A stretch of DNA of 64,000 nucleotides from Laspinema sp. D2d (lineage in GTDB: Bacteria; Cyanobacteriota; Cyanobacteriia; Cyanobacteriales; Laspinemataceae): contig NZ_JAMXFC010000029.1 of NCBI RefSeq assembly GCF_025370755.1, positions 21,542 through 85,541 of the forward strand, given 5' to 3'. Position 1 is the stretch's first letter. Every line of letters begins with the position of its first letter. Position numbers and translations under genes: made by a program. Below the pieces are notes generated by a model, which did not search any database, was not told the DNA's origin, and saw nothing but the letters and a program-made list of their open reading frames with translations. Positions 8,134 to 16,297 of this stretch are shown here, in pieces.

Positions 8134-10866
8134 ATGAAAGGACAAGATAGGGTGCTGAAGCCGATCGCGCATTTGTCTCGGTTTTATCAATTTTTAAAGC
8201 AGTCGGCAGTGGTCAAACGGTTGCTGCACTTCGGTTTGGGGGTGGGGATTACGGCTGCGATCGCCACAACTCCACTGCCGTTCAATCCTCTCTCTTTGTT
8301 CCCCTTCCCTTCCCATTCCATAGCAGTGGCTCAATCGGTACCGGATGCTCTGTCACTGCTGGAACAAGGTCTCACATTTTTCCAAGCGGAACAGTTTTCC
8401 CAAGCGGTGAGGGTTTGGCAAGCAGTGGCAACGGCATTTAAGGGCGCTGGAGAGCCATTTCATGAAGCCCTAGCCCTGAATTATTTATCTCTGGCTTATC
8501 AGCAACTCGGTCAATGGCAACCGGCAACGGAGGCTGTCTCTTCTTGTCTGTCTCTCCTGCAACTCTCACAAGGGAAGCGGTTAGATTCTCAGCGCTTGCC
8601 AATTTTGGCTCAGGCGTTGAATACTCAAGGTCATCTGTATTACGCTTTGGGACAATCGGACCAGGCTCTCACAACCTGGCAGGAGGCGACGGCTCTTTAT
8701 GAACAACTGGAGGATCGCGAAGGGGCGATCGGGAGTCAGATTAATGTGGCGCAAGCGATGCAGGCGTTGGGGCTTTACCGCCGATCGCGCCAAACGTTAG
8801 GGGAGGTAGAGCGGGCGTTACAAGGTGAACCTAACTCCCTCCTCAAAGCAACGGGTTTACGCAGTTTAGGCAACGCTTTACGGGCGGTTGGAGAGTTAGA
8901 ACAATCCCGGGAACTGTTACAGCAAAGTTTGACGATCGCCCAAAGTATGCGCCAACCCTCGGCGATCGCCTCCGCCCAGTTTAGTTTAGGGAATACAGCA
9001 AGGGCAATGGCTCAAAAAGCCTTAGTTCTCAATGACTCACAAACCGCTGAAGCCGAATGGCAAAACGCCCTCGCTGCCTATCGCCAAGTGGGTGAACTGT
9101 CTACAACATCTCCGAGGATTCGATTGCGATCGCAGCTTAACCAGCTTGCCTTACTCATCGATTTAGCACAAGTCTCCGAGGCGGAAGCATTACTGCCGGA
9201 CATTCAAGTTCAACTGGATGAATTACCCCCCAGTCGCGGTACGGTGTACGATCGCATTCACTTATCTCACAGTTTAATCAAGTTGTTTCTCACTGAATCA
9301 TCCCCGGACTCTACTTTAAGCGATCGCCACTTGAGAGAAATTGCCACGGGATTAGCGACGGCTGTCCAACAAGCTAAAACCCTCCAGGACCCCCGGGCAG
9401 AATCTTACGCCTTGGGCAGTTTGGGGCATTTATACGAACTCGCCGCCCAATCTCAGGAAGCCCAAAAATTGACTCAGCAAGCGTTAATGATCGCACAAGG
9501 GATTGATGCCTCGGATATTGCCTATCGGTGGCAGTGGCAAGTCGGGCGATTGATGAAGGAACAAGGGAAGAAACCGGAGGCAGTGGCAGCTTATACCCTG
9601 GCGATCGATACCCTCCAGTCTCTCCGCCAAGATTTAGCGTCAATTAATCCAGATAATCCCGATGTGCAGTTTTCGTTTCGGGAAAGTGTCGAACCTGTTT
9701 ATCGGGAATTGGTGGATTTATTAACTGACCCGAATGAAGCGCCGACTCAAGAGAATTTACGGCAAGCAAGGCAGGCGATCGAATCCCTGCAACTGGCTGA
9801 ATTGGATAACTTTTTCCAAGAAGCCTGTTTAGATGCCAAACCGATTCAAATTGACGAAATCGATACCACCGCAGCAGTGATTTATCCGATTATTTTACCG
9901 GAGAGATTAGCGGTGATTGTCGCATTTCCCGACGCACCCTTACGCCTCTATACCACATTTATACCCCAATCAGAAATAGAAAATAGTCTCAATGAAATTC
10001 AACAAAATATCGGACGAAGGGCAGGAAACAATCGGCAAGTTTTGCAAAATTCTCAACAAATTTATGATTGGTTAATTCGCCCTGCGGAAGCGGATCTAAA
10101 ACAAAGTCAGATCCAAACCCTAGTTTTTGTTTTGGATGGGCAGTTGCGAAATGTACCAATGGCCGCCCTTCATGATGGAACCGAATATCTAATTGAAAAT
10201 TATAGTCTGGCACTCACCCCTGGACTGCAACTTTTGCCCCCTCAACCTTTAGCTCAGGAGGAAATCCAACTCTTAACCGCTGGGTTATCGGAAGCAAGAC
10301 AAGGCTTTTCTGCCTTAGAAAATGTGGAGCAAGAATTACAGGCAATTCAGGAGAATTTTACGGCAAAAGTATTATTTAATCAAGAGTTTACCCAACTTAA
10401 TTTACAAGAAATTATCAATTCATCGCCGGTTTCGGTGGTTCATATTGCCACCCACGGTCAATTTAGTTCCCAAGCAGAACGAACGTTTATTTTAACCTGG
10501 GATGGTCGGATTAATGTGAAAGATTTAGATAGCTTACTGCGCCAGAAGGAACAAGAGTTATCTCGTCCGATTGAATTGTTGGTTTTTAGTGCTTGTGAAA
10601 CGGCATCAGGAGATAGTCGGGCTGCGCTAGGATTAGCAGGGGTGGCGATTCGAGCGGGGGCTAGGAGTACGATCGCCACGTTATGGCAAGTCAGCGATGA
10701 ATCAACGGCGGCGTTAATGGTACAATTTTATCAGGAATTAGCCCAGGGAGAGGGGCTTACGAAAGCCGAAGCTCTCAGACGCGCTCAGGTGAGTTTGTTA
10801 CGGGAAGGACGGTATCGCACTCCCTATTTTTGGTCCCCCTATATTTTGGTGGGCAATTGGCGTTAA
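8134..10866 (+). CDS. Exported TPR-CHAT domain peptidase
   Basis: A 910-residue protein with a long N-terminal signal segment (GLGVGITAAIATTPLPF, probable cleavage after VAQ near residue 69), a TPR array (about 70-560) and a C-terminal CHAT domain. CHAT is a caspase/separase-like (clan CD) cysteine peptidase; the dyad is intact at H774 (IATHGQF) and C821 (FSACETA), and the domain ends with the typical TPYFWSPYILVGNW. The start is the ATG with a GGAGGGG ribosome site 5-8 bases upstream; an earlier in-frame ATG lies inside the exoprotein gene. It sits between the two exoprotein genes. Because it appears exported and neighbours two likely substrates, a processing role is a reasonable inference, not a known fact. 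Confidence 0.9.
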   Translation: MKGQDRVLKPIAHLSRFYQFLKQSAVVKRLLHFGLGVGITAAIATTPLPFNPLSLFPFPSHSIAVAQSVPDALSLLEQGLTFFQAEQFSQAVRVWQAVATAFKGAGEPFHEALALNYLSLAYQQLGQWQPATEAVSSCLSLLQLSQGKRLDSQRLPILAQALNTQGHLYYALGQSDQALTTWQEATALYEQLEDREGAIGSQINVAQAMQALGLYRRSRQTLGEVERALQGEPNSLLKATGLRSLGNALRAVGELEQSRELLQQSLTIAQSMRQPSAIASAQFSLGNTARAMAQKALVLNDSQTAEAEWQNALAAYRQVGELSTTSPRIRLRSQLNQLALLIDLAQVSEAEALLPDIQVQLDELPPSRGTVYDRIHLSHSLIKLFLTESSPDSTLSDRHLREIATGLATAVQQAKTLQDPRAESYALGSLGHLYELAAQSQEAQKLTQQALMIAQGIDASDIAYRWQWQVGRLMKEQGKKPEAVAAYTLAIDTLQSLRQDLASINPDNPDVQFSFRESVEPVYRELVDLLTDPNEAPTQENLRQARQAIESLQLAELDNFFQEACLDAKPIQIDEIDTTAAVIYPIILPERLAVIVAFPDAPLRLYTTFIPQSEIENSLNEIQQNIGRRAGNNRQVLQNSQQIYDWLIRPAEADLKQSQIQTLVFVLDGQLRNVPMAALHDGTEYLIENYSLALTPGLQLLPPQPLAQEEIQLLTAGLSEARQGFSALENVEQELQAIQENFTAKVLFNQEFTQLNLQEIINSSPVSVVHIATHGQFSSQAERTFILTWDGRINVKDLDSLLRQKEQELSRPIELLVFSACETASGDSRAALGLAGVAIRAGARSTIATLWQVSDESTAALMVQFYQELAQGEGLTKAEALRRAQVSLLREGRYRTPYFWSPYILVGNWR

Positions 10867-10882
10867 AGAATGGATGAGGACA

Positions 10883-10966
10883 CAGCGCCAGGGGACCCTG
10901 AATCCGGGGTTTAATTGTCGCAATCATCGAAGCGATCGGCCAATTCTTTTCTCCTGGGAGGGCGTA
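10883..10966 (-). pseudogene. psbN: Ghost copy of psbN 3' end and its terminator
   Basis: Read on the minus strand, this stretch encodes KELADRFDDCDN followed by TAA, plainly a decayed copy of the true psbN end KELADPFDDHDD. The similarity continues through the downstream hairpin region (CAGCGCCAGGGGAC in both). About four in five bases match over 66-68 ungapped positions with 13981-14048. Farther upstream the psbN frame dissolves (RPPRRKELAD against GPPSKELAD). It forms one of two direct repeats that bracket the second exoprotein gene. Confidence 0.75.
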
Positions 10967-10995
10967 ATTTGGGGAAACATTATGGAGAAAATTTA

Positions 10996-13710
10996 ATGCC
11001 TATTCATCCCGACTTTAACCGAAAGAGTATAAACAAACCTAGAAAGAGTTATCCTCAATTTAGTAATTTTATTATTGGATATTTATTAAAATTAGGGGTA
11101 GGAATTTTTTGGGGGATTGCTTCTCCCGTACAAGCCCAAATTATCCCCGATGCTACCTTACCTATTAATACCACCGTGATCCACCAGGGAATGACGAATA
11201 TTATTAAGGGGGGAACTCAAGTTGAAAGTAATTTATTTCATAGCTTCCAAGAATTTTCCCTGCCGACTAATACTCAAGTCAATTTTGACAATGCGCTAGA
11301 GGTTGAAAATATCTTTAGTCGGATTACAGGTTCTTCTATTTCTAATATAGATGGGTTGATTCAGGTGAAGGGGGTTGCAAATTTATTTTTCCTGAATCCA
11401 AATGGGATTGTATTTGGACCCAATGCTCAATTAAATATGGGGGGTTCTTTTCTCGCTTCTACCGCCGATCGCCTTAATTTTGCTGATGGAACCTCTTTCA
11501 GTACCTTACCCACCGAGACTGTACCGTTACTAACTGTGAGCCTACCTGTGGGTTTACAAATGGGTCCAAATCCTGGGAAAATCATTGTACAGGGACCGGG
11601 AAATAATCTGACCTTAACTGAGCCAGTTCGGGGGTCTCTCGTGACAGAAAATAGACCAACCGGCTTACAAGTTTCCAATAAAACCTTAGCATTAATTGCG
11701 GGTGAAATTGAGCTAATTGGAGGAAATTTAACGGCCGTTGGGGGACAGATTGAACTGGGAAGTGTGGGGGCTAATAGTCGAGTTATGTTGACGGTTACAA
11801 GCCCTTTCTGGGGGTTTGGATATTCAAATGTGGGGAATTTTAGAGATATTAAGTTAACTGGGGCCTCGTTAGATACCAGTGGTGAAGGGGGTGGTCCGAT
11901 CGCATTGCAAGGGCGATCGCTTTTTGTGCAGGAAGGGTCAGCTTTGATTTCCTTAACCTTGGGAATTCAACCTGGGCAAGATATTCGATTATTGGCTTCT
12001 GAACAAGTAGAATTCAGCGGTGCTAATTTATTTGAGCTTCCCAGTGTGGCGATCGCAGAAGTCTTTCCAGGCGCTACGGGAAAAGGGGGTAATTTAATAG
12101 TAGAGGCGGCCCAATTTTTTACCTTTAATGGAGCCTTAATTTCTTCTTCTACTCGGGGTCAAGGTAACGGAGGGAATTTAGCGATTCGGGCAACTGACTC
12201 GATTAAATTGAGTGGATTAGACCCCTCGGGAGGGTTCGGTGGATTATTTGCTGAAGTTCGTTCCAATGCCACTGGAAATGCGGGAATTGTAACGATAGAA
12301 ACGGGTCAATTAACCCTATTAGATGGAGCCATTATCTCAGCTACAACCTTTGGCAAAGGTTATGCAGGAATTTTGAACATTCGGGCTACAGAGTCGGTGA
12401 GTATGAGTGGGGTAGATGGGGAGGGATATGGGGCCTTTATCCAGACGGGTTCAGGTTCTCTTGATGTAGAAACCGAACCCTCAACCGAGTTGAATGAATC
12501 GGTGGTTTCCTCTGAGATGGAAGTTCAAAATACCATTGACACTCAGGGTACAGTTACGCCAAATCAGGAAATTTTGGCTAATTCCGGTGCAATCACGATT
12601 AATACCAGTCGGTTAACCGTATCCGATGGTGGAGTCATTACTTCTTCTACCGATGCCCGAGGTAATGCCGGTACTCTGACAGTTCGCGCTAGTGAATCCG
12701 TAACTTTGAGGGGGTCGGATCGGTTGGGTAACCGGAGTAAATTGGAGACATTTGTTAATTCTGATGTCACGGGTAATGCTGGAAGTCTGACGGTAGAAAC
12801 AGGAGAATTGTTACTTTTAAATGGTGCTAGTATTTCCTCGGAAACCATTGGCAATGGAGATGCGGGAGATGTGACGATTACTGCGGAACAAGTCTCTCTT
12901 TTTGATGGATCTCAAATCCGAGTTAGCGCTAAAGGTGCTTTTTCTCCAGGGATTTTGACGGTGAGGGCTAGTGAGATTTTGCTGGATAACCAAGCGAGTT
13001 TGCTCGGTGAAACTGAATCCGGTAGCCAAGGTAATATTACACTCGTGGCAAATTCAACTGTTTTGCGCCATAACAGCGAGATTACAACGAACGCCACAGG
13101 GAGCGCCACAGGGGGGAATATTTTCTTGGATACGGCTATTCTGGGGGCTTTTGAAAATAGTGACATCAGCGCTAATTCTGAGCAATCCCAAGGAGGTATT
13201 GTCACGATTCAAGCTGAGGGAATTTTTGGAACCGAATTTAGAGTTGAATCTAGTGATTTGACGAGTGATATTACGGCGACGGGTGCTGATTCTTCACTCA
13301 TTGGAACAGTTAGAATTAATACCCCGGAAGTTGACCCGACTTCTGGATTGGTTGAGTTAGCGGTTAATTTAGCAGATCAGTCCCAACAAATTGATTCTAG
13401 CTGTCGTTCAGGACAACAACAAAGTGAATTTATTATAACAGGAAGGGGTGGTCTTCCTCCTAATCCGATGGAAGCAATGAGTGATGAAGCTCTTTTGATG
13501 GATTTAGGACCCCAAAGGTTAGAGGGATTACCGGAGAAAGATAGCGGAATTCCCTCGGTGTCTACGGAACAATTGGTAGAAGCAGAAGGATGGATGATGA
13601 ATTCTCAAGGACAAATGGAACTCGTGGCGAGAACCTCTGGGGATACAGTCAGAAATTCAATGGGTTTAGCAAAACAGCCCTGTGTTCTCCCTTCACCGAT
13701 TCAGATGTGA
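10996..13710 (+). CDS. Two-partner-secretion exoprotein, haemagglutinin-like (TpsA 2)
   Basis: A paralogue of the first exoprotein, 904 residues from the ATG preceded by TATGGAGA; a TTG start at 10915 would begin inside the psbN ghost and is rejected. A signal peptide ends near A47 (PVQAQ), the TPS domain has NPNG at 134-137, and the central part is an irregular beta-helix interrupted by a Glu/Ser/Thr-rich stretch (about residues 490-530). The C-terminal block is conserved with TpsA 1: SSCRSGQQQSEF, TGRGGLPPNP (R817) and EGWMMNSQGQMELVA. Unlike TpsA 1 it lacks near-identical DNA repeats and has fewer HIP1 sites. The flanking direct repeats suggest it entered, or was copied into, this position. 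Confidence 0.9.
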   Translation: MPIHPDFNRKSINKPRKSYPQFSNFIIGYLLKLGVGIFWGIASPVQAQIIPDATLPINTTVIHQGMTNIIKGGTQVESNLFHSFQEFSLPTNTQVNFDNALEVENIFSRITGSSISNIDGLIQVKGVANLFFLNPNGIVFGPNAQLNMGGSFLASTADRLNFADGTSFSTLPTETVPLLTVSLPVGLQMGPNPGKIIVQGPGNNLTLTEPVRGSLVTENRPTGLQVSNKTLALIAGEIELIGGNLTAVGGQIELGSVGANSRVMLTVTSPFWGFGYSNVGNFRDIKLTGASLDTSGEGGGPIALQGRSLFVQEGSALISLTLGIQPGQDIRLLASEQVEFSGANLFELPSVAIAEVFPGATGKGGNLIVEAAQFFTFNGALISSSTRGQGNGGNLAIRATDSIKLSGLDPSGGFGGLFAEVRSNATGNAGIVTIETGQLTLLDGAIISATTFGKGYAGILNIRATESVSMSGVDGEGYGAFIQTGSGSLDVETEPSTELNESVVSSEMEVQNTIDTQGTVTPNQEILANSGAITINTSRLTVSDGGVITSSTDARGNAGTLTVRASESVTLRGSDRLGNRSKLETFVNSDVTGNAGSLTVETGELLLLNGASISSETIGNGDAGDVTITAEQVSLFDGSQIRVSAKGAFSPGILTVRASEILLDNQASLLGETESGSQGNITLVANSTVLRHNSEITTNATGSATGGNIFLDTAILGAFENSDISANSEQSQGGIVTIQAEGIFGTEFRVESSDLTSDITATGADSSLIGTVRINTPEVDPTSGLVELAVNLADQSQQIDSSCRSGQQQSEFIITGRGGLPPNPMEAMSDEALLMDLGPQRLEGLPEKDSGIPSVSTEQLVEAEGWMMNSQGQMELVARTSGDTVRNSMGLAKQPCVLPSPIQM

Positions 13711-13978
13711 AGAATAATCATGGAAGATAGGGCTTTTACTTTTTCTGTTTAGCCGGTCTAAATGAAGGGAAAACGGGTTAAGGGAGTAGGAACAAGATGC
13801 TCTAACGGATTAACTTTATGGTCAGAATGATTTAGACGGGCTTATATCAGTTGATTTTGAGGGGTGGAAATCTGAGGAAGCGATCGCCTCTCTTGATTTG
13901 ACTGCGGTTGCTCTCTCGTAGCCGAACTCGCTGGTTTGACTCATCGATGAAAAAACGGAGAGGGTGAATTGATGGGGG

Positions 13979-14003
13979 TCCAGCGCCAGGGGACGCTGGA
14001 TCC
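13979..14003 (-). terminator. Hairpin downstream of psbN
   Basis: GTCCAGCG, an 8-base loop and CGCTGGATC form a stem immediately after the psbN stop on the minus strand. There is no clear U-run in that direction, so it may stabilise the 3' end rather than terminate. A degenerate copy accompanies the psbN ghost at 10883-10910. Confidence 0.45.
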
Positions 14004-14008
14004 GGAGG

Positions 14009-14149
14009 TTAATCGTCGTGATCGTCGAAGGGATCAGCCAATTCCTTAGAAGGGGGGCCAAAGGAGGTGTAGATAGAAAAAACAGCGATCGCCACGAGGA
14101 TCGCCCCAATCCCGATGCTAAGAACTGTTGCCGGTTCGAGATTTTCCAT
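14009..14149 (-). CDS. psbN: Photosystem II reaction centre protein PsbN
   Basis: A 46-residue thylakoid membrane protein needed for photosystem II assembly. The sequence carries a single membrane helix (ATVLSIGIGAILVAIAVFSIY, written here as its 12-33 region), the invariant YTSFGPPSKEL and the acidic end ADPFDDHDD. It begins with MENLEPATVLS, slightly longer than the usual 43 residues. It is transcribed away from psbH, with 82 bases between the two starts, the standard cyanobacterial arrangement. It is too short for most automatic calls, but the match to the family is unmistakable. Confidence 0.93.
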   Translation of the reverse strand: MENLEPATVLSIGIGAILVAIAVFSIYTSFGPPSKELADPFDDHDD

Positions 14150-14231
14150 ATTTTGCGTAAAATTATGAGACCGATTCCTATAGAATATTACAAAACATTA
14201 ATTTTCGCCGTCCAGAATGACGAGGTGACGC

Positions 14232-14435
14232 ATGGCACAGCAAACAAAATTGGGAAATCTACTCAGACCGTTAAATGCAGAATATGGTAAAGTCTCCCCG
14301 GGTTGGGGTACTACGCCGCTGATGGGCGTTTTCATGCTGCTATTTTTCTTGTTCTTAGTGATTATCCTGCAAATCTATAACTCTTCGTTGCTCCTCAATG
14401 GAGTCGATGTGGATTGGACCACCCTCGGGCGGTAA
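14232..14435 (+). CDS. psbH: Photosystem II protein PsbH
   Basis: A 67-residue single-helix photosystem II core subunit that stabilises the QB site and bicarbonate binding region. Typical segments are [20 protein letters not shown], the [10 protein letters not shown] turn before the membrane helix, and [13 protein letters not shown] at the lumenal end. The N-terminal phosphorylation extension of plant PsbH is absent, as in other cyanobacteria. It is divergent from psbN and followed by a strong terminator. Confidence 0.97.
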   Translation: MAQQTKLGNLLRPLNAEYGKVSPGWGTTPLMGVFMLLFFLFLVIILQIYNSSLLLNGVDVDWTTLGR

Positions 14436-14456
14436 CTTACGGCGATCGCCCCTAGA

Positions 14457-14508
14457 GCAGGGATCCTCGGTATCCCTGCTTTCCCGGTTTGACCGGGATT
14501 TTTTTTTC
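14457..14508 (+). terminator. Rho-independent terminator of psbH
   Basis: Two hairpins in series: AGCAGGGAT...ATCCCTGCT (14457-14480), then CCCGGT-TTG-ACCGGG (14483-14497) followed by a run of T. The second is a textbook intrinsic terminator and ends psbH before tatA. Confidence 0.85.
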
Positions 14509-14542
14509 TATACTAATAACCAGTGCTCTGTTGGAGGTCTGC

Positions 14543-14812
14543 GTGAATATCTTTGGCATGGGTTTGCCCGAAATCATGGTGATTCTGACGATCGCCCTTC
14601 TCATTTTTGGACCTAAAAAGTTACCGGAAATCGGTCGCAGTCTGGGAAAAGCGATTCGCGGATTCCAGGATGCCAGTCGAGAATTTGAAAGCGAAATCAA
14701 GCGCGAGGCTCAACAAATTGAGGCATCCCAACCCGCTAAACCCGCTGAGTCTCAGAAAGTCGCCAGTTCCGTCTCCCCCGAAGAAGCTATCCCGTCCTCT
14801 GAACAAGGCTAG
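14543..14812 (+). CDS. tatA: Twin-arginine translocase subunit TatA/TatE family
   Basis: Part of the Tat pathway, which moves folded proteins across thylakoid and plasma membranes. It has a short N-terminal membrane helix (LPEIMVILTIALLIF), the conserved FGPKKLPEIGRSLG hinge and amphipathic helix, and a variable Lys/Glu/Ser-rich tail. The GTG start is chosen because GGAGGT sits 4-9 bases upstream and the protein then begins VNIFGMGLPE, as in relatives; a TTG farther upstream lies in the psbH terminator. Length is 89 residues. TatA and TatB-type roles cannot be separated by sequence alone in cyanobacteria. Confidence 0.9.
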   Translation: MNIFGMGLPEIMVILTIALLIFGPKKLPEIGRSLGKAIRGFQDASREFESEIKREAQQIEASQPAKPAESQKVASSVSPEEAIPSSEQG

Positions 14813-14825
14813 TCGGCAAATACCC

Positions 14826-14876
14826 TCACCCGTCAACGGTGGGGCTATAGGGACAAAGCCAGCGGGCGCGGGCTAA
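14826..14876 (+). repeat. Dispersed CAACGGTGG...GGACAAAGCC repeat
   Basis: A segment of ACCCGTCAACGGTGGGGCT followed by GGACAAAGCC resembles the reverse complement of 48018-48066 (CTCAACGGTGGAGGCT, GGACAAAGCCTGC). A shorter relative, GGACAAAGCCCGC, is at 32974. It lies in the otherwise featureless 296-base gap before pth. Confidence 0.5.
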
Positions 14877-15108
14877 GAGTGGGCAAATACTTGTCCCTTG
14901 TCATGCTCCATTGCTAATTCTAAAATTATCCCACGAAGGAAGGGGGCGAATTCAGCCCAAGCCCCTCCCTTGGCGGGATTCCTCATTTCATGCCTTGATC
15001 GGTTCTTTGTCTAAATGCTATGCCAGTTTAGGTGAGGTGGCATGAAGAAACCTGCAAAACCCCCTACAATCTAAACGCGAAACCTTAATCCCTGACTTCA
15101 ACACTGCC

Positions 15109-15744
15109 ATGACAGCAAGCGAGACATCCGTTCCTCTGGTGATTCCTCAACTGATCGTCGGGTTGGGCAATCCAGAAGCTAAATACCACGAAACCCGCCA
15201 TAATATCGGGTTCGCTGCCGTCGATATGCTCGCCCGGTCCTGGCAAATTTCTCTGGCAGAAAACCGGCGCTTTCAGGGTCTATTTGGCGAGGGTCGAGGG
15301 CCAAAAGGGAATAAAATTTACCTACTCAAGCCCCTAACCTATATGAATCGATCTGGGCAAGCCATTCGCGCGGTTACCGATTGGTATAAACTGCCTCCCC
15401 AATCGGTCCTGACGATTTATGATGATATGGATTTGCCGGTGGGACGGTTGCGGATGCGCCTTTCTGGTTCGGCTGGGGGTCACAATGGCATCAAATCTAC
15501 GATCGCCCATTTAAGCACCCAGGACTTCCCCCGGTTACGGGTTGGCATTGGTAAACCCGGTGACGGGAAAGCAGAAACCGATACGATTTCTCATGTGTTG
15601 GGGAAGTTCACTCCCGATGAGAAACCCGTGGTATCTGAGGTAATGTATCTGGTTCGGGATGCGATCGAACTCAGTCTAAAGGAAGGCTGCGAAAAAGCTA
15701 TGAGTCTTTACAATAGTCGCAGTGTGGTCGGAACAAAACCGTGA
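15109..15744 (+). CDS. pth: Peptidyl-tRNA hydrolase
   Basis: Hydrolyses the ester bond of peptidyl-tRNA released from stalled ribosomes, recycling tRNA. All active-site residues of the Pth family are present: N21 (GLGNPE), catalytic H31 (ETRHNIGF), N80 (LTYMNRSG), D105 (IYDDMDLP) and N126 (GGHNGIKS). Length, 211 residues, is normal with a short N-terminal extension. The downstream DUF3146 gene starts within its last codons, so the two are co-translated. Confidence 0.96.
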   Translation: MTASETSVPLVIPQLIVGLGNPEAKYHETRHNIGFAAVDMLARSWQISLAENRRFQGLFGEGRGPKGNKIYLLKPLTYMNRSGQAIRAVTDWYKLPPQSVLTIYDDMDLPVGRLRMRLSGSAGGHNGIKSTIAHLSTQDFPRLRVGIGKPGDGKAETDTISHVLGKFTPDEKPVVSEVMYLVRDAIELSLKEGCEKAMSLYNSRSVVGTKP

Positions 15745-16004
15745 GTAGGAAGCGAGTCCCTAGAACCACTGCCCACGTTCGAGTGCTGAATCAGTCTTGG
15801 CAACGGGGGACCCTAGAAGGGGAAGTCAGTGCCGGAGATTTTAGTTGGAGTTTCCGGTGGTGTTTTCGTGTGGGTAAATTGGCGATCGAACCGTCCCAGG
15901 GACGCGCTTTAATTCAAGAACCCTTGGGACGATTTTTAGAAAAATGCGATTATCAACTCGAACCCGGTGGAGACTATTCCTTCACGATTAGAGCCCAGCT
16001 TTAA
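15741..16004 (+). CDS. DUF3146 family protein
   Basis: An 87-residue conserved cyanobacterial protein of unknown function. The recognisable pattern is TAHVRVLNQSWQRGTLEGEV, then FSWSFRWCFRVGKL, GRALIQEPLGRFLE and CDYQLEPGGDYSFTIRA. It begins at a GTG overlapping the pth stop (GTGA), a coupled start. The compact, aromatic-rich sequence suggests a small beta-rich cytoplasmic domain. The family assignment is from memory of its conserved blocks. Confidence 0.78.
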   Translation: MSRKRVPRTTAHVRVLNQSWQRGTLEGEVSAGDFSWSFRWCFRVGKLAIEPSQGRALIQEPLGRFLEKCDYQLEPGGDYSFTIRAQL

Positions 16005-16146
16005 TCTCCAAAGGGCTACTCATTTTAGGGTTAATTTATAACCTCCATTCCGGAGGTAAAATTAGGAGAGTATGGAATATTTTAAAACTATGACCGACAT
16101 AGCATCTACCATTATTATAAAGGCTCAGTCTTGAGCCATAAATTCC

Positions 16147-16220
16147 ATATATATAGCGAGTCTTGCAGGAAATTAACACCTCACCCCCAAATGATTTAGA
16201 CGCGCTATATCGCGCTATAT
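16147..16220. repeat. Small palindromic element with TATAGCG ends
   Basis: TATAGCGAGTCT near 16149 and AGACGCGCTATA near 16199 are almost perfect inverted ends of a roughly 65-base element, followed by a partial duplication CGCGCTATATCGCGCTATAT. The inner border AATGATTTAGACG recurs at 13826. It has the form of a non-coding MITE. It occupies the 293-base gap between the DUF3146 gene and the end of sbtA. Confidence 0.5.
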
Positions 16221-16297
16221 AAGGTTAAAAGCTGCACATAGCCGCTGGGTTGGTCGCCAGAGCAGGGGAGCACCGGCAGACCACGACCCGTCTGGAA

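Noticed and set aside
10915..10995. TTG start extending the second exoprotein by 27 codons
   Set aside because: The extension is the psbN ghost read in the opposite direction; ATG 10996 has a ribosome site and the signal peptide follows properly.
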